Made by a program: the position numbers and the translations under genes | The notes under the pieces: model-generated | The model's input: only the letters and a program-made list of their open reading frames with translations | Databases searched by the model: none | What the model was told of the DNA's origin: nothing | In this document: positions 5,284 through 6,119 of the stretch, piece after piece | Layout of the letters: every line of letters begins with the position of its first letter | Position numbering within the stretch: the first letter of the stretch is position 1 | Assembly (NCBI GenBank): GCA_910577805.1 | Contig: CAJTOE010000142.1 | Location: 1-6,119 of the forward strand | DNA length: 6,119 nt | Origin: an uncultured Oscillospiraceae bacterium | Lineage (GTDB): Bacteria > Bacillota > Clostridia > Oscillospirales > Oscillospiraceae | Direction: 5' to 3'

Positions 5284-6119
5284 TCCGCTGGTTTCCATTG
5301 TGATACCGGTTTATAACGGCTCCAACTATCTGGCGCAGGCCATAGACAGCGCCCTGGGGCAGACATACCCAAACTGTGAGGTCTTGGTTGTGAACGACGG
5401 CTCCGACGACGGGGGCGCTACTGCGGAGCTTGCCCTGGGTTATGGAGAGAAAATCCGCTATTTTGAGAAGGAAAACGGCGGTGTAGCAACGGCGTTGAAT
5501 CTGGGTATCCGGCAGATGCGCGGAGAATATTTTGCGTGGCTGTCCCACGATGACCTCTACAAGCCGGAGAAAATCGAGCTTCAGGTAAAAGCGGCGCTGG
5601 ACTCCGGGGACCGGACCAGACTGGTGCAGTCGGAGTACGAGTTTTACCATATGCCAACAGGGAGCCGGACTCCGACCAATTTGTTCCAGTTATACGGGGA
5701 AGAACAGCTATGCCGGTCCTTCTTTTCTGTGCTGTGGCTGCAATACCACGCCTGCGGTACGCTGATTCACAGAAGTCATTTTACACGGGCCGGTCTGTTT
5801 GACGAGTCCATCCAGACGGTGCAGGACATCGACCTTTGGTTTCGTATCCTGCGGGACCAGAAGCTGGTATTTGTGCCGCAAGTCCTGCACTCCGTCCGGG
5901 AGCACGCCCAGGCCAATTCCAATACGGCGGCCTGTTATCATGCGGAGACCAGGGCACTGTACTGGAGGCTGATTCAAGCGCTGGACTGGGAGGAGATGGA
6001 CCGCGTATTTGGAAGCGCTTCCACGTTCCTGTGCAGGATGGCGGGCTTTTTGAAGAGCTACGGCGGCGGTTCGGAGCTGGAGCAGATGAAACGGCTTCTG
6101 GCCCAGCTTCCGGATACGG
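5270..6119 (+). CDS. Family 2 glycosyltransferase (partial, runs off the right edge)
   Basis: An open frame from GTG 5270 through the end of the window encodes 283 residues without a stop. It is a GT-A family 2 glycosyltransferase. VSIVIPVYNG (8-17) starts the Rossmann-like donor domain. NDGSDDGG (42-49) and the metal-binding SHDDLYKPEK (92-101) follow. GTLIHRSHF (163-171) and QDIDLWFRI (185-193), the QD/ED motif carrying the likely catalytic base, complete the active site. VREHAQAN (209-216) matches the R-x-H--Q block common in this subgroup. No membrane helix is seen in the visible part, suggesting a cytoplasmic enzyme. Residues after about 220 are helical and continue beyond the window. 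GTG 5270 is chosen because the conserved strand begins eight residues later and no in-frame ATG occurs before the motifs. The start overlaps the aminotransferase stop by 14 bases. It probably adds a further sugar or decorated unit to the flagellin glycan; donor and acceptor are unknown. Confidence 0.85.
   Translation, partial: MRTDNPLVSIVIPVYNGSNYLAQAIDSALGQTYPNCEVLVVNDGSDDGGATAELALGYGEKIRYFEKENGGVATALNLGIRQMRGEYFAWLSHDDLYKPEKIELQVKAALDSGDRTRLVQSEYEFYHMPTGSRTPTNLFQLYGEEQLCRSFFSVLWLQYHACGTLIHRSHFTRAGLFDESIQTVQDIDLWFRILRDQKLVFVPQVLHSVREHAQANSNTAACYHAETRALYWRLIQALDWEEMDRVFGSASTFLCRMAGFLKSYGGGSELEQMKRLLAQLPDT

Larger units (their letters stand above)
206..6119 (+). other. Probable flagellin-glycosylation operon
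   Basis: Five same-strand genes are packed with gaps of 19, 1 and 12 bases and one 14-base overlap, each with its own ribosome site. No internal terminator or promoter was noticed. They lie directly after flagellin and encode two glycosyltransferases, a methyltransferase homologue, a nucleotidylyltransferase and an aminotransferase, a set that fits post-translational flagellin decoration. The operon continues past the right edge. Its function is inferred from families and position. Confidence 0.7.

Overview
The window looks like chromosome of a motile, fairly GC-rich Gram-positive anaerobe of the Clostridia. A member of the Oscillospiraceae/Oscillibacter-like group is my best guess. The evidence is the classic Firmicutes flagellin C-terminus at the left edge, strong GGAGG ribosome sites before most genes, GTG starts and codons rich in third-position G/C. 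The genus is inferred and was not tested.

Layout: every gene lies on the + strand. Positions 2-121 are the last 39 codons of a flagellin gene. It is closed by a near-perfect intrinsic terminator (155-184; 11-bp stem, GCAA loop, T-run). Only six bases later the ribosome site of the next gene begins. Five tightly packed genes follow: (1) a 712-residue SunS/LgtF-like family 2 glycosyltransferase with a long helical C-terminal part (206-2344); (2) a two-domain FkbM-type methyltransferase homologue (2364-3491); (3) a LicC-like sugar/alcohol-phosphate nucleotidylyltransferase (3493-4218); (4) a HisC-like PLP-dependent aminotransferase (4231-5283); (5) a second family 2 glycosyltransferase (5270 to beyond the right edge). 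Intergenic gaps are 19, 1 and 12 bases, and the last pair overlaps by 14 bases, so this reads as one operon.

Working model (inference): this is a flagellin glycosylation locus. Gene 1 would put the first sugar on flagellin Ser/Thr and the last gene would extend or branch the glycan. The nucleotidylyltransferase and aminotransferase would make a nucleotide-activated amino-containing group, and the FkbM protein would methylate the product or act as a non-catalytic relative. The gene content recalls the Clostridioides difficile type A flagellin glycan (GlcNAc carrying phosphate-linked N-methyl-threonine), but it is not the same set. The chemistry here may be undescribed.

Three points merit a second look. 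The operon has no room for a promoter between the flagellin terminator and its first ribosome site. The FkbM protein has substitutions in motifs that are normally conserved. The nucleotidylyltransferase/aminotransferase pair points to an unusual activated building block. No tRNA, rRNA, CRISPR array, insertion sequence or attachment site was seen, and no stretch over 300 bases lacks a gene.
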